From Halobellus inordinatus (GTDB lineage: Archaea > Halobacteriota > Halobacteria > Halobacteriales > Haloferacaceae): 64,000 nucleotides of DNA. This document shows, in pieces, positions 45,393 to 54,749 of this stretch (the stretch's first letter is position 1; every line of letters starts with the position of its first letter). The DNA lies in the NCBI RefSeq assembly GCF_024464655.1, contig NZ_JANHAV010000005.1:174524-238523 (forward strand), given 5' to 3'. A program made the translations under genes and the position numbers. Below the pieces are notes generated by a model that was not told where the DNA came from, ran no database searches, and saw only the letters and a list, made by a program, of their open reading frames with translations.

Positions 45393-45521
45393 GCGGCGAA
45401 TCTCTGCGCGCGAGTGCGGCAACGCACGCCGAACAGACGCAGCAGCGGCGGTCTTCCCCTGTACGACAGCCCTCAGGGACGCACAGCGTCAGGGGATGCA
45501 CACGCAGAGGTTCGGAACCGC
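45393..45521 (+). ncRNA. Candidate structured non-coding RNA upstream of lsm
   Basis: A 12-pair stem joins 45397-45408 (cgaatctctgcg) to 45503-45514, with one G-U pair, and continues outward with 45393-45396 to 45518-45521 past a 3-base bulge. Inside are a GNRA hairpin (gtgcg gcaa cgcac, 45414-45427) and a 9-bp arm with one bulge (45456-45465 with 45487-45495). A TATA-like box about 25 bases upstream would place the RNA start at the stem's edge. Size and context allow an H/ACA-type guide, but the ACA box is not clear. Confidence 0.5.
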
Positions 45522-45616
45522 CACGTATGTCGCCCAGTGAGAACGTTCGCCGCCGTACGCCGACGATTCGGCGGTGGTCCGGCACATTTAATACCGAAAC
45601 GGGAGGCGCTTGGGGT

Positions 45617-45850
45617 ATGAGCGGACGACCCCTCGACGTTCTCGAAGCCGCACTCGAAGACGTCGTCACGGTCACTCTGAAGGACGGCACCGCGTACTAC
45701 GGAACTCTCGCCGGGTACGACCAACACATGAACGCCGTTCTCGAACCGGCGACGGACGCGGACGCGACCGTCCTCGGGGAACTGGACGTCACGGCGGTCG
45801 AAGACACAACGATTATACGCGGCGACAACGTCGTCACGATACAAACATGA
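45617..45850 (+). CDS. lsm: Archaeal Sm-like protein
   Basis: 77 residues. The Sm1 motif ([22 protein letters not shown]) and the short Sm2 end ([11 protein letters not shown]) are clear. Lsm forms heptameric rings that bind U-rich small RNAs. In Haloferax the single Lsm gene is also paired with rpl37e, as here (ATGA overlap). TATA catttaata lies about 27 bases upstream, so it is probably leaderless. Confidence 0.95.
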   Translation: MSGRPLDVLEAALEDVVTVTLKDGTAYYGTLAGYDQHMNAVLEPATDADATVLGELDVTAVEDTTIIRGDNVVTIQT

Positions 45851-46023
45851 CGGGTGCTGGAACCCCTAGCCAAGGAAAGAAGAACAAGACGACGCACGTC
45901 AAGTGCCGCCGCTGCGGCGAGAAGTCCTACCACGTCAAAAAGAAGGTCTGCTCGTCCTGTGGCTTCGGCAAATCGGCGAAACGTCGCGACTACGAGTGGA
46001 CGTCGAAGGCCGGCGACAACTGA
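45847..46023 (+). CDS. rpl37e: 50S ribosomal protein L37e
   Basis: 58 residues. A zinc ribbon [20 protein letters not shown] is intact (unlike L24e in this window). The basic tail fits its role deep in the 50S subunit. The start overlaps the lsm stop by four bases. Confidence 0.96.
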   Translation: MTGAGTPSQGKKNKTTHVKCRRCGEKSYHVKKKVCSSCGFGKSAKRRDYEWTSKAGDN

Positions 46024-46128
46024 ACTGGCGGTCTGACACTACGTCTCTTCTCGCTTCGTTCTCCCGAGTCGCCGTCGGACGACCGACAGGGGGCTCTCGA
46101 ACTCGACACCCGCGAGCGCCCGGTATCG

Positions 46129-46145
46129 GGTGACATTTTGTCACC
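46129..46145. promoter_or_regulatory. Palindromic operator-like site at the moaB promoter
   Basis: ggtgaca ttt tgtcacc is a perfect 7-bp inverted repeat with a 3-base spacer. Its centre lies about 28 bases before the GTG at 46165, where the TATA box would be. A dimeric repressor bound here would block transcription. Confidence 0.45.
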
Positions 46146-46164
46146 GGGCGCGAAACCGCGTGGT

Positions 46165-46875
46165 GTGACCCACGACGAGCAGTCCCACTCTGGAGCGGAC
46201 ACGCACGATACCGACCACCAGCACGAGGATCGCGGCCACGAGCACGGCGACGACGACCACGGACATCACCATCACGGCGACGACGACCACCACCACCACG
46301 ACCACGACGTCGCGTCGCTGTCTGCGGCCGTCGTCACGGTCTCCACGTCGCGAACGATCGACGACGACGCGGCGGGCGACGCGATCGCTGCTGCGTTCGA
46401 CGATAGCGGCCACGACGTCACCGTCCGAGACGTCGTCGACGACGATTTCGACGGTGTGCAGTCGACCGTCGATCGCCTCGTCGACCGCGACGACGTCGAC
46501 GTACTGGTGACGACGGGCGGCACGGGCGTCACGCCCGACGACGTGACCGTCGAAGCCGTCGGCGACCTATTCCAGAAGGACCTCCCGGGCTTCGGCGAAT
46601 TGTTCCGCCGGCGCTCGGAGTCCGAGATCGGCACGCGCGTCGTCGGGACTCGTGCGACGGCGGGAATCGTCCAGGGCGTGCCGGTGTTCTGTCTGCCCGG
46701 CAGCGAGAACGCGGCCCGCCTCGGTAGCGAGGAGATCATCGTCCCCGAGGCACCCCACCTCGCGGGGTTGGCGACGCGCGAGGAAGAGGAGAAGGAAGCA
46801 GAGCAGGAAGAAGCGGAGGGGGAAGACGAAACCGAAGCAGCGGACGAAGACGAGGACGCACAAGACGCCTCGTGA
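46165..46875 (+). CDS. moaB: MoaB-like molybdenum cofactor protein with His-rich N-terminus
   Basis: 236 residues from the GTG at 46165. Residues about 8-48 contain some 15 histidines mixed with aspartate, a likely metal-binding segment. The MoaB/MogA domain follows: AAVVTVSTSRTIDDDAAGDA, VLVTTGGTGVTPDDVTVEA and LFRRRSESEIGTRVV. It adenylylates molybdopterin before metal insertion. The C-terminal 35 residues are Glu/Asp-rich. A palindromic site lies over the promoter. Confidence 0.85.
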   Translation: MTHDEQSHSGADTHDTDHQHEDRGHEHGDDDHGHHHHGDDDHHHHDHDVASLSAAVVTVSTSRTIDDDAAGDAIAAAFDDSGHDVTVRDVVDDDFDGVQSTVDRLVDRDDVDVLVTTGGTGVTPDDVTVEAVGDLFQKDLPGFGELFRRRSESEIGTRVVGTRATAGIVQGVPVFCLPGSENAARLGSEEIIVPEAPHLAGLATREEEEKEAEQEEAEGEDETEAADEDEDAQDAS

Positions 46876-46980
46876 GGCTCCGAGAACCGTACCGGCAAGG
46901 GGGGCGGCCGCAACGACGCGTAACCGGCGAGCGAGAGGGTATGCGTGGCCTTTTAATCCCACTGCGACAACGACTCGTGT

Positions 46981-48732
46981 ATGAGCAAGCAGGAACCCCC
47001 CGAACGCGAGGAGGACGGCGAACCGTTCTCCAGTGGGAAGGACCCCGACCTCCCCAGCACGGACGTCACCGAGGGGCCGGACAAGGCCCCACACCGGGCG
47101 ATGTTCCGCGCGATGGGCTTCGACGACGAGGACCTCGGCTCCCCGATGGTCGGCGTCGCGAACCCGGCCGCGGACATCACCCCGTGTAACGTTCACCTCG
47201 ACGACGTCGCCGACGCGGCGATCAAGGGCATCGAGGACGCCGGCGGGATGCCGATCGAGTTCGGCACGATCACCATCTCGGACGCCATCTCGATGGGTAC
47301 CGAGGGGATGAAGGCGTCGCTGATCTCCCGAGAGGTCATCGCCGACTCCGTCGAGCTCGTCGCTTTCGGCGAGCGGATGGACGCACTCGTCACGGTCGCG
47401 GGCTGTGACAAGAACCTCCCCGGGATGATGATGGCCTCGATCCGGACGGATCTGCCCTCGGTCTTCCTCTACGGCGGGTCGATTATGCCCGGCCAGCACG
47501 AGGGCCGCGACGTGACCGTCCAGAACGTCTTCGAGGGCGTCGGCACCTACGCGCAGGGCGATATGAGCGCCGAGGAACTCGACGACCTCGAACGGCACGC
47601 CTGCCCCGGCGCGGGCTCCTGCGGCGGGATGTTCACCGCGAACACGATGGCGTCGATCTCTGAGGCGCTCGGGATGGCCCCGCTCGGCACGGCCGACGCG
47701 CCGGCCGAATCCGACGAGCGCTACGACGTCGCGCGACGCTCCGGCGAGGCGGTCCTGCAAGCCGTCGAGGAAGGCCTTCGTCCCTCCGACATCCTCTCGA
47801 AGAAGTCCTTCGAGAACGCCATCGCCCTGCAGGTCGCGATCGGCGGTTCGACCAACGCCGTGCTGCACCTGCTCGCACTCGCCGCGGAGGCTGGCATCGA
47901 CCTCACGATCGAGGAGTTCGACGAGATCTCGAAGCGGACGCCGAAGATCGCGAACCTCCAGCCCGGCGGCACGAAGACGATGAACGACCTCCACGAGGAG
48001 GGCGGCGTCCCGGTCGTGATCCGCCGTCTCCTCGACGCCGGCCTGTTCCACGGCGACGCGATGACCGTCACCGGGCGGACGATCGCCGAGGAACTCGAGG
48101 AGATGGACCTCCCCGACGAAGAGGAGATCTCAGACGAGTTCATCTACACCGTCGACGACCCCTACCAGGAGGAAGGTGCGATCAAGATCCTCACCGGGAA
48201 CCTCGCGCCCGACGGCGCGGTTCTGAAGGTCACCGGCGACGACAAGTTCCACCACTCCGGCCCCGCCCGCCTCTTCGAGAGCGAGGAGGAGGCGATGCGC
48301 TACGTCCAGGAGGGCCACATCGAGTCCGGCGACGTCATCGTCATCCGTAACGAGGGTCCGCAGGGCGGCCCCGGAATGCGCGAGATGCTTGGCGTCACTG
48401 CCGCCGTCGTCGGTCAGGGTCACGAGGACGACGTCGCGCTCCTGACCGACGGCCGCTTCTCCGGCGCGACCCGCGGCCCGATGGTCGGCCACGTCGCCCC
48501 CGAAGCCGCTGTCGGCGGCCCGATCGCGCTGTTAGAGGACGGCGACGAGGTCACCGTCGACATCCCCGAGCGCGAACTCTCCGTCGACCTCTCGGAAGAC
48601 GAACTGGACGAGCGCCGCGAGGAGTGGGAGCCCAAGGATCCGCAGTACACGACCGGCGTGCTCGCGAAGTACGGCAACGACTTCGGCTCGGCCGCGAACG
48701 GCGCGGTGACGAACCCCGGCGCGAAGCGGTAA
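46981..48732 (+). CDS. ilvD: Dihydroxy-acid dehydratase
   Basis: 583 residues. IlvD dehydrates dihydroxy acids to keto acids in valine and isoleucine synthesis, and supplies the precursor for panB. Cluster cysteines are at 69 ([10 protein letters not shown]), 142 (AGCDKNLPG) and 214 ([11 protein letters not shown]), so a [2Fe-2S] or [4Fe-4S] cluster is expected. The end [14 protein letters not shown] with GVLAKY...[10 protein letters not shown] is normal. No neighbouring ilv genes. Confidence 0.96.
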   Translation: MSKQEPPEREEDGEPFSSGKDPDLPSTDVTEGPDKAPHRAMFRAMGFDDEDLGSPMVGVANPAADITPCNVHLDDVADAAIKGIEDAGGMPIEFGTITISDAISMGTEGMKASLISREVIADSVELVAFGERMDALVTVAGCDKNLPGMMMASIRTDLPSVFLYGGSIMPGQHEGRDVTVQNVFEGVGTYAQGDMSAEELDDLERHACPGAGSCGGMFTANTMASISEALGMAPLGTADAPAESDERYDVARRSGEAVLQAVEEGLRPSDILSKKSFENAIALQVAIGGSTNAVLHLLALAAEAGIDLTIEEFDEISKRTPKIANLQPGGTKTMNDLHEEGGVPVVIRRLLDAGLFHGDAMTVTGRTIAEELEEMDLPDEEEISDEFIYTVDDPYQEEGAIKILTGNLAPDGAVLKVTGDDKFHHSGPARLFESEEEAMRYVQEGHIESGDVIVIRNEGPQGGPGMREMLGVTAAVVGQGHEDDVALLTDGRFSGATRGPMVGHVAPEAAVGGPIALLEDGDEVTVDIPERELSVDLSEDELDERREEWEPKDPQYTTGVLAKYGNDFGSAANGAVTNPGAKR

Positions 48733-48752
48733 TAACTCCCACGTAGTTCGGT

Positions 48753-48764
48753 CTCTTTTATTTT
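48753..48764 (+). terminator. T-rich terminator after ilvD
   Basis: ctcttttatttt follows the ilvD stop by 20 bases and contains two T4 runs. Confidence 0.4.
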
Positions 48765-48894
48765 ACACTTCTGAGTTCCCCTCTTCGCACAGCCGCGTCG
48801 CTGTGTCCGGGAACTGCCACAGCCGCGCAACTAGTGACTAAGCGCAAACATACTTGTACGGGGACACATCAGATAAACGTGACAGTGGGGACCA

Positions 48895-50316
48895 ATGATT
48901 CATAATCTGTCGCGACGGGATGCGATCCGACTCGCGGCGGTCGTTGGGGGGACGTTTGCGTTCGCTGGAATGGGCAGGAGCGCCAGCGGACAGACCGCCG
49001 ATCCGAGCACTGTACCGATGTTTAGATACGACGCCCACAACAGCGGCGTCGCACCCGGGAGCGGACCGAAAGAGGACGTCGACGACATCTGGACGTTCGA
49101 GACCGGTGACAAACTGACCGCCCAGCCGATCGTGGCGAACGGACGGGTGTTCCAAGCGAGTCACGACAGCGAACTCTACGCGATCTCGACGAGCGACGGG
49201 AGTGAGGTGTGGTCCGCCGGTACGAACGGGTCGCTGCCAGCGTCGCCCGCAGTCGGCGACGGCGTGGTGTACCAGCCGACGCCTCGGGGACGTGTGCTCG
49301 CCTACAGCGCGGCGACGGGTAACGGCCTCTGGGTGTCTTCAGTTCCGACACGGCACGTCAAGAGCCCGACGCTCGTCGGCGGGGATCTGTTCATCGCCGG
49401 CGGTGAACACGACTTCCGGCAAGCGTACCGGCTCAATCCGAACGACGGAGCGGTCGAATGGGAATCAGACCTCACGTATCTCGGGCCTATCGGTACACCA
49501 GTCGTCGATGGCGAGACGGTGTACGTAACCCACCGCGAAGACGACTACTACGACGAGGCAGTCGCGACCGCGCTCGCGGCTTCGGACGGATCACAGGAGT
49601 GGCAGCAGACGTTAGCGAACGGAGGCAGCAAGACGTGGGGGATCACGTATGCTGACGGGACGCTGTACGCCGGCACTAACGAGGGCATCGTCTACGCGGT
49701 CGACGCAGCGTCGGGGAGCATCGACTGGGAATTCGAAAACATCGCGTCGGTGTCGACCATTCCTGTGCTCGCTGACGGAACGCTCTACGTGGCATCGACC
49801 GGCGACAACACCCTCCACGCGCTCGATCCGGCGATCGGGACGCGACAGTGGCAGGTCTCGATCAACGGGACGCCCACCTCACCGGTGTACGCCGACGGGG
49901 TGCTGTATCTGGGTGCGCAGGACAACTACGTCTACGCGTTCGACGCCAGCGACGGAACCGAGCTCTGGAGCTTCCAGACCGGCGGCTCCGTGGTCGCACC
50001 CCCGGTCGTCGTCGACGGCCGCGTGTACGCGGCGAGCACCGACGGTATCCTCTACGCACTCGGTGAGGGATCGGGCATCGCCGCGCCCGACGTCACCGGT
50101 AGCGGGAGCCCTGCGGGGGACCTCGACGGGGACGGTCGCTACGAGGACGTCAACGGCGACGGGGCGTTCACCGCGACCGACGTGCAGGCGCTCTTCGCGA
50201 ACCTCGACAGCGATGCCGTCCAAGAGAACCCCGAGCTGTTCGACTTCAACGGCGACGGACAAGTGGACATCACCGACGTGCAAGCGCTGTTCAAGATCCT
50301 CGAAGGGGAACGATGA
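48895..50316 (+). CDS. Tat-exported beta-propeller protein with C-terminal dockerin
   Basis: 473 residues. MIHNLSRRDAIRLAAVVGG is a twin-arginine signal. Residues about 40-395 are PQQ-like propeller repeats, each with patterns such as VWSAGTNGSLPASPAVGDG and ending in VDGRVYAASTDGILYALGEG. Residues about 407-473 form a dockerin: DLDGDGRYEDVNGDGAFTAT and FNGDGQVDITDVQALF are two EF-hand-like calcium loops spaced as in type I dockerins. No catalytic motif is clear. Its stop overlaps the next start (ATGA at 50313). Confidence 0.85.
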   Translation: MIHNLSRRDAIRLAAVVGGTFAFAGMGRSASGQTADPSTVPMFRYDAHNSGVAPGSGPKEDVDDIWTFETGDKLTAQPIVANGRVFQASHDSELYAISTSDGSEVWSAGTNGSLPASPAVGDGVVYQPTPRGRVLAYSAATGNGLWVSSVPTRHVKSPTLVGGDLFIAGGEHDFRQAYRLNPNDGAVEWESDLTYLGPIGTPVVDGETVYVTHREDDYYDEAVATALAASDGSQEWQQTLANGGSKTWGITYADGTLYAGTNEGIVYAVDAASGSIDWEFENIASVSTIPVLADGTLYVASTGDNTLHALDPAIGTRQWQVSINGTPTSPVYADGVLYLGAQDNYVYAFDASDGTELWSFQTGGSVVAPPVVVDGRVYAASTDGILYALGEGSGIAAPDVTGSGSPAGDLDGDGRYEDVNGDGAFTATDVQALFANLDSDAVQENPELFDFNGDGQVDITDVQALFKILEGER

Positions 50317-52238
50317 GCAGGGACGCCGTTCGAGGCACCCGACTCGCCGTCCTACTCGTGACGCTCGTCGTCACCGGTGGGATCGTCGCGGGCGCAGGCA
50401 GCGCCGTCGCAGTGGACACCCCACAGAACGAGGCCGACGACGCGTCACTAACGGCCGACAGCGGCGTCCGGGCCGCGACCGCCGGGTCGACGTCGGTTCG
50501 ACTGTCGCCGACGACGGCAACGATCAACGAGAGCCGGACGCAGACGTTCGATCTCGTAGTCTCCGACGCCGACGGTGGCGTCGGAGCCGTGACGGCGACT
50601 ATCTCCGTCGGTGACGCGGACGTCGCCTCGATCGACGAGATGGAACTGCGAGGCGATCCGGGTGTCGAGAGGATCGACGTCGAGTCAGACGGCTCCGAGG
50701 TGTTCGTTCGCGCGGCGCTGATAGATACGGAGGACACCGGAACGGTGACCATCGGGACCGTCACAGTCGAGGGTACCGACGAGGGGTCGAGTGACGTCGA
50801 CCTGTCGGTCGAATCACTCGGCGACGAGTCTGGCGACCCCTACGACGTCGGCACGACGCCGGGGAGTTCGCTTACCGTCTCGGGGACGGCCGATGCCGTC
50901 GACCTTGAGATCACCGCCGACGCGTCGGCCGTCGAAGCCGGCGACGAGGTCGACTTCGAGGTGAAACGCGCTGACAGCGACGCGCTGGTGTCGGCGGCAG
51001 TCCACCTCGGCGGCGAGGCCTACGAGACTGGTCTCGACGGCGTCGCGACGATCGAGATCACCGAATCGATGGCGAGCGATGCCGAGACCGTGACGGCCGT
51101 CGCCTCGAAGGAGTCGACTGCGAAGGAAACCTTCCAGAACGACTCGGTGACGCTGAACGTCGGGCCCGAGGAGACCGAACCGTCCGGCGGTACGGACACG
51201 CCCGACGGGACAGAGACGCCGGCACCCGGCGACGGCCCTCGCGTGACGCTCGAATCCGCGAGCCCGTCGGTCGGCGTCGGTGAGTCATCGAAACTCCGCG
51301 TCGTCGCGACCGGCATCGACGGCGGTGTCGGGGCCATCGATGCCCGGATCTCGGTCGGTTCCGGAGACGCGGCGCAGATTTCCGGCGTCGAACTCGCCGG
51401 TGACGCGGGGGTCGCACAGACCGAAGTGAAGAACGACGGGACCGTCGCCGTCGTCCGCGGCGCGATGATGGACACGAACGACACCGGGACGGCGCACGTC
51501 GCGACCGTGACGCTCGGAGGCGTCGCCGCCGGCACGACGCCGGTGACCATCGAGACCGATGACCTCGGCGACGAGCAGGGGAACACCTACGAGGCCGCCC
51601 CCGCGCAGTCGACGACGCTCACCGTCGGATCAGGCGGGGACGGAGGCGGAAGCGGGTCCGGGAGCTCGATGGTCGTCCTCTCGGTTTCGGATCTCCCGAA
51701 GGGGTTCGAGAAGGCGAGCGTGACCGTTCGGACGGGCGTCGAGGCGTCCGTGACTGAGTCGCAGGCCGGACTCGTCTCCGAGAGCCAACTGCGTGTCGTC
51801 TCCGACGGGCCGCAGTCGACGACGGTGCAGGCGGTCGACCTCGCCGGCAACATCGACGCGATCGACGGAGAGCAGACGCTTGCGCGGCTGACATACGACC
51901 GGGCGCTCGACACCGAGGACGTCGAGATCTCGGTCGAAAATCTCCGGAACGATCGGGGAGCCGCAGTCTCGGGCGACCACATCTCGGTCTCGGTTCGCGC
52001 CGGGTCGCTCTTCACGGACCCGCTTCCGGGCGCAGACGCCCAGAAAGCCCCCACCGACCCTGACAACGACGGCCGCTTCGAGGACATTGACGGTGACGGT
52101 GCCGTCACGTTCGGAGACGCGGTCGCGCTCTCGTTCGTCCAGGCCACGGAGTTGCGTAGCGAGCAGGTCACCGCCCTCGACTTCGACGAGGACGGCGATC
52201 TCGATACGGACGATGCAGTCACACTCGCCTTCGAATGA
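50313..52238 (+). CDS. Scaffoldin-like secreted protein: three cohesin-like domains and a dockerin
   Basis: 641 residues. A Sec-type signal (LAVLLVTLVVTGGIVAGAGS) starts the protein. Two clear paralogous domains follow at about 60-190 and 309-438 (both contain ATISVGDADVA or ARISVGSGDAA, and end DLGDE...TTLTV). A smaller beta domain lies at 195-283. A third cohesin-like domain is at 453-562 after a Gly/Ser linker. Residues about 580-641 are a dockerin (DPDNDGRFEDIDGDGAVTF, then FDEDGDLDTDDAVTLAF). The next gene overlaps by four bases. Confidence 0.85.
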   Translation: MSRDAVRGTRLAVLLVTLVVTGGIVAGAGSAVAVDTPQNEADDASLTADSGVRAATAGSTSVRLSPTTATINESRTQTFDLVVSDADGGVGAVTATISVGDADVASIDEMELRGDPGVERIDVESDGSEVFVRAALIDTEDTGTVTIGTVTVEGTDEGSSDVDLSVESLGDESGDPYDVGTTPGSSLTVSGTADAVDLEITADASAVEAGDEVDFEVKRADSDALVSAAVHLGGEAYETGLDGVATIEITESMASDAETVTAVASKESTAKETFQNDSVTLNVGPEETEPSGGTDTPDGTETPAPGDGPRVTLESASPSVGVGESSKLRVVATGIDGGVGAIDARISVGSGDAAQISGVELAGDAGVAQTEVKNDGTVAVVRGAMMDTNDTGTAHVATVTLGGVAAGTTPVTIETDDLGDEQGNTYEAAPAQSTTLTVGSGGDGGGSGSGSSMVVLSVSDLPKGFEKASVTVRTGVEASVTESQAGLVSESQLRVVSDGPQSTTVQAVDLAGNIDAIDGEQTLARLTYDRALDTEDVEISVENLRNDRGAAVSGDHISVSVRAGSLFTDPLPGADAQKAPTDPDNDGRFEDIDGDGAVTFGDAVALSFVQATELRSEQVTALDFDEDGDLDTDDAVTLAFE

Positions 52239-52867
52239 TGTTTGATGACTCTCGAACAGCGAACGCCCGCCGCAGTACCGCTCCCGATCGGTCCGACGCG
52301 GACGACTCCGACGACAGGGACGGCGCAACGAGAGCGACGGCCGCCTCGACGTCCGGTGCAGACGAGCCGACGATCGACAGCGCTGAGGCGTCGTCTTCGG
52401 ATCTGCTCGCTGGACGGACACGACGGCGGTTCCTCGGTACCGCAGCAGCGGGGCTCACTGCTGGCCTGGCGGGCTGTGGGAGCGCGCTTTCGAGCGGCTC
52501 CGGCTCGGACGGCTCAGCCGTCGACGTCGTCCTCGCCGGGGCGCCGAGCGGACTGCAGAAGTATCAGTGTCTGGTCGAACAGGACGGCGACGCGCCGATC
52601 ACCGAGGTCGAACCCGTCCTCGTGGGCGGAGAGGAGTTTCAGGTGGTCAACGGCGGCGTCAAGAGCGCGTCCGTCGCCGTCCGAGCGGCGGATCTCTCGG
52701 AGTCTGTCGGGTCTTTCGAGGAAACGCGGACGCTATTTACGCTGACGTTCGGTGCGGACGTGGACCCGGACGCACTCTCTCTGAACGTCTCCACCGCGAC
52801 GAACGACGACGGGGAGTCGATCCCGACGGATCGACTGCAGCTTACCGTCGGCGGCGGTTCGGGGTGA
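52235..52867 (+). CDS. Tat lipoprotein with a cohesin-like domain, likely surface anchor
   Basis: 210 residues. RTRRRFLGTAAAGLTAGLAG then C81 is a Tat signal with a lipobox, so the protein is attached to the membrane outside the cell. A 60-residue acidic stretch lies before it, unusual for a signal, but the ATG overlapping the scaffold stop supports this start. Residues about 94-205 resemble domain 3 of the scaffold: VVLAGAPSGLQKYQCLV against VVLSVSDLPKGFEKASV, with TLFTLTF against TLARLTY. This would give it one cohesin-like domain. Confidence 0.8.
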   Translation: MMFDDSRTANARRSTAPDRSDADDSDDRDGATRATAASTSGADEPTIDSAEASSSDLLAGRTRRRFLGTAAAGLTAGLAGCGSALSSGSGSDGSAVDVVLAGAPSGLQKYQCLVEQDGDAPITEVEPVLVGGEEFQVVNGGVKSASVAVRAADLSESVGSFEETRTLFTLTFGADVDPDALSLNVSTATNDDGESIPTDRLQLTVGGGSG

Positions 52868-52869
52868 AC

Positions 52870-53352
52870 TCAGAGGTCCTGCACTTCCGAGAGCAGTTCC
52901 TCGTAGTCGGGTTCGTTCGTCGGGTCCTCGGCGACCCAGTCGTAAGCGATCGTGCCGTCGTCGTCGATGATGAACACCGAGCGGTTCGCGACGCCGAAGA
53001 GGCCGAGGTCGTCGATGTCGATCTCGACACCGTACTTGTCGATGGCGCTCCGTGCCATATCGCTGAGTAGCGGGAACTCGATGCCGTGTTCCTCGCGGAA
53101 GGCGTTCTGGGAGAACGCCGAGTCGGCGCTCACGCCGTACACGCTCGCGCCGGCGGCCTCGAACTCCTCGCTGTGTTCCTGCAGCGCGACCATCTCGTTC
53201 GTACACGGTGGCGTGAACGCGCCCGGGAAGAACGCGAGAACCACGGGGCCGTGACCGATCACGTCGTCCAGATAGAACGCCGACACGTCGCCGTCAGCCT
53301 GGGTTACGGAGAACGTCGGTGCGTCGTCGCCGATGGTGGGGGTCTGTGACAT
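52870..53352 (-). CDS. Peroxiredoxin, AhpC/TSA-like
   Basis: 160 residues from the ATG at 53350-53352. The peroxidatic site is FFPGAFTPPCTNEM. Unlike the BCP at 24430 it has no second cysteine, so it is a 1-Cys type or needs a partner. It starts MSQTPTIGDDAPTF. It is convergent with the cohesin operon, ending 2 bases from it. MITE copy C lies about 50 bases upstream of its start. Confidence 0.9.
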   Translation of the reverse strand: MSQTPTIGDDAPTFSVTQADGDVSAFYLDDVIGHGPVVLAFFPGAFTPPCTNEMVALQEHSEEFEAAGASVYGVSADSAFSQNAFREEHGIEFPLLSDMARSAIDKYGVEIDIDDLGLFGVANRSVFIIDDDGTIAYDWVAEDPTNEPDYEELLSEVQDL

Positions 53353-53405
53353 CGTCACTCACCATATCGGACGCGAGCGACCAAAATGTAGTGTCCAACT
53401 GGTAA

Positions 53406-53484
53406 TACTGTCGGACAGAACGATGTGAAAATCATCAGCACCCCGTGGGTGCCAGAATGATTCACGAACTGCTGTCCGACAGTA
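53406..53484 (+). mobile_element. MITE copy C, 79 bp, with TAA target duplication
   Basis: Ends as in copies A and B; the right end has one mismatch at the inner edge. TAA flanks both sides (53403-53405 and 53485-53487). It lies between the peroxiredoxin start and the asd stop, in plain intergenic sequence. Confidence 0.85.
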
Positions 53485-53515
53485 TAAGAGACGATTCCGG
53501 CAGGCCCCGGGCCGC

Positions 53516-54550
53516 TTAGACCCAGCCTTCTTCGACGAGGAGTTCGCCGTTGAGCAGCGAGGCACCCGCTGCGCCGCGGATCGTGTTGTGCGCGAGGCAG
53601 TTGTACTTCACGCCGTTCTCGGTCGTCTGGATCCCACCGGCGGAGATCTGCATCCCGTCGCCGCGCTCGCGGTCGAGGCGGGGCTGGGGCCGATCGAAGT
53701 CCTCGAAGACGTGAATGAGCGGGTCGGGCGAAGAGGGGAGATCCACGCTCGGGAACTCCCGCATCGCTTCGGCGACGTCCTCGGTCGAGACGTCCTCGGC
53801 CGTTTCGGCGAAGACGTTTTCGAGGTGGCCGTCGAGCGTCGGAATGCGGTTACAGGAGGCGGCGACCTCCATCCCGTGGAGGTCGATCTCCGCGCCGTCG
53901 AACTCGCCGAGGAGCTTTCGTGACTCGGTTTCCATCTTCTCGTCCTCGCCGTTGATGTGCGGGATGGCGTTGTCGATGATCTCCATCGACGTGACGCCGG
54001 AGTAGCCCGCGCCGGAGACCGCCTGCAGCGTCGAGACCTGTACGGCTTCGAGACCGAACTGGTCGAGCGCCGCGAGCGTCGGGACCATCGTGATCGTCGA
54101 GCAGTTCGGGTTCTTCACGAGCGCGCCGTCCCAGCCGCGTTCGTCGCGCTGCACCTCGATGAGGTCGAGGTGCTCGGCGTTGATCTCGGGGATCGTGAGC
54201 GGGACGTCCGGGGCCATCCGGTCGTTCGAGGAGTTCGAAGAGACCACGTAGCCCGCGTCGAGGAACTCGGGTTCGACTTCGGCCGCGACGCCGGACGGGA
54301 GCGACGAGAAAAGCAGGTCGACGTCGTCCGGAACGTCTCCCGGCGTCGTCGCGCCGACGGTCATCTCTGCGACGTCGTCCGGAATCGGCGTGTTCACGCG
54401 CCACTTCGCCGCCTCGCGGTAGGTCTTGCCCGCGCTGTCTTCGGAGGCGGTGAGCGCCGCGAGTTCGAACGTCGGGTGGTCGTCGAGGAGTTGGATGAAC
54501 CGCTGTCCTACTGCGCCCGTTGCGCCGAGGATACCGACACGTACTGTCAT
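53516..54550 (-). CDS. asd: Aspartate-semialdehyde dehydrogenase
   Basis: 344 residues from the ATG at 54548-54550; the frame is open 19 codons further. It reduces aspartyl phosphate to the semialdehyde for lysine, threonine and methionine synthesis. The NADP loop is ILGATGAVGQRFIQ (9-16), the active cysteine is C150 in KNPNCSTITM, and NSSNDRMAPDVPL matches the archaeal/fungal group. A TATA-like cttatgtgtg lies about 27 bases before the ATG. It is divergent from the biotin carboxylase gene. Confidence 0.94.
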   Translation of the reverse strand: MTVRVGILGATGAVGQRFIQLLDDHPTFELAALTASEDSAGKTYREAAKWRVNTPIPDDVAEMTVGATTPGDVPDDVDLLFSSLPSGVAAEVEPEFLDAGYVVSSNSSNDRMAPDVPLTIPEINAEHLDLIEVQRDERGWDGALVKNPNCSTITMVPTLAALDQFGLEAVQVSTLQAVSGAGYSGVTSMEIIDNAIPHINGEDEKMETESRKLLGEFDGAEIDLHGMEVAASCNRIPTLDGHLENVFAETAEDVSTEDVAEAMREFPSVDLPSSPDPLIHVFEDFDRPQPRLDRERGDGMQISAGGIQTTENGVKYNCLAHNTIRGAAGASLLNGELLVEEGWV

Positions 54551-54749
54551 TACCGTGGGCGTGGGAGACACACACATAAGGCGGTTTGGATTTCCCGCGT
54601 ATTTCACGAACGTTCAGATACGTCGCTAACATCGGGGGAGAAACTGAGTAATATACGGTATCAGAGACACTTGAGTCAGATTTTTCACCAAAATTGCGTC
54701 TGCCCCCTCGATGTCGGCGCTTTTTTGAGTCTGACAGGCTGCGGACATA

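Noticed and set aside
54600..54740. Classic biotin operator in front of accC
   Set aside because: Only a repeated ttgagtc and an unrelated palindrome were found.
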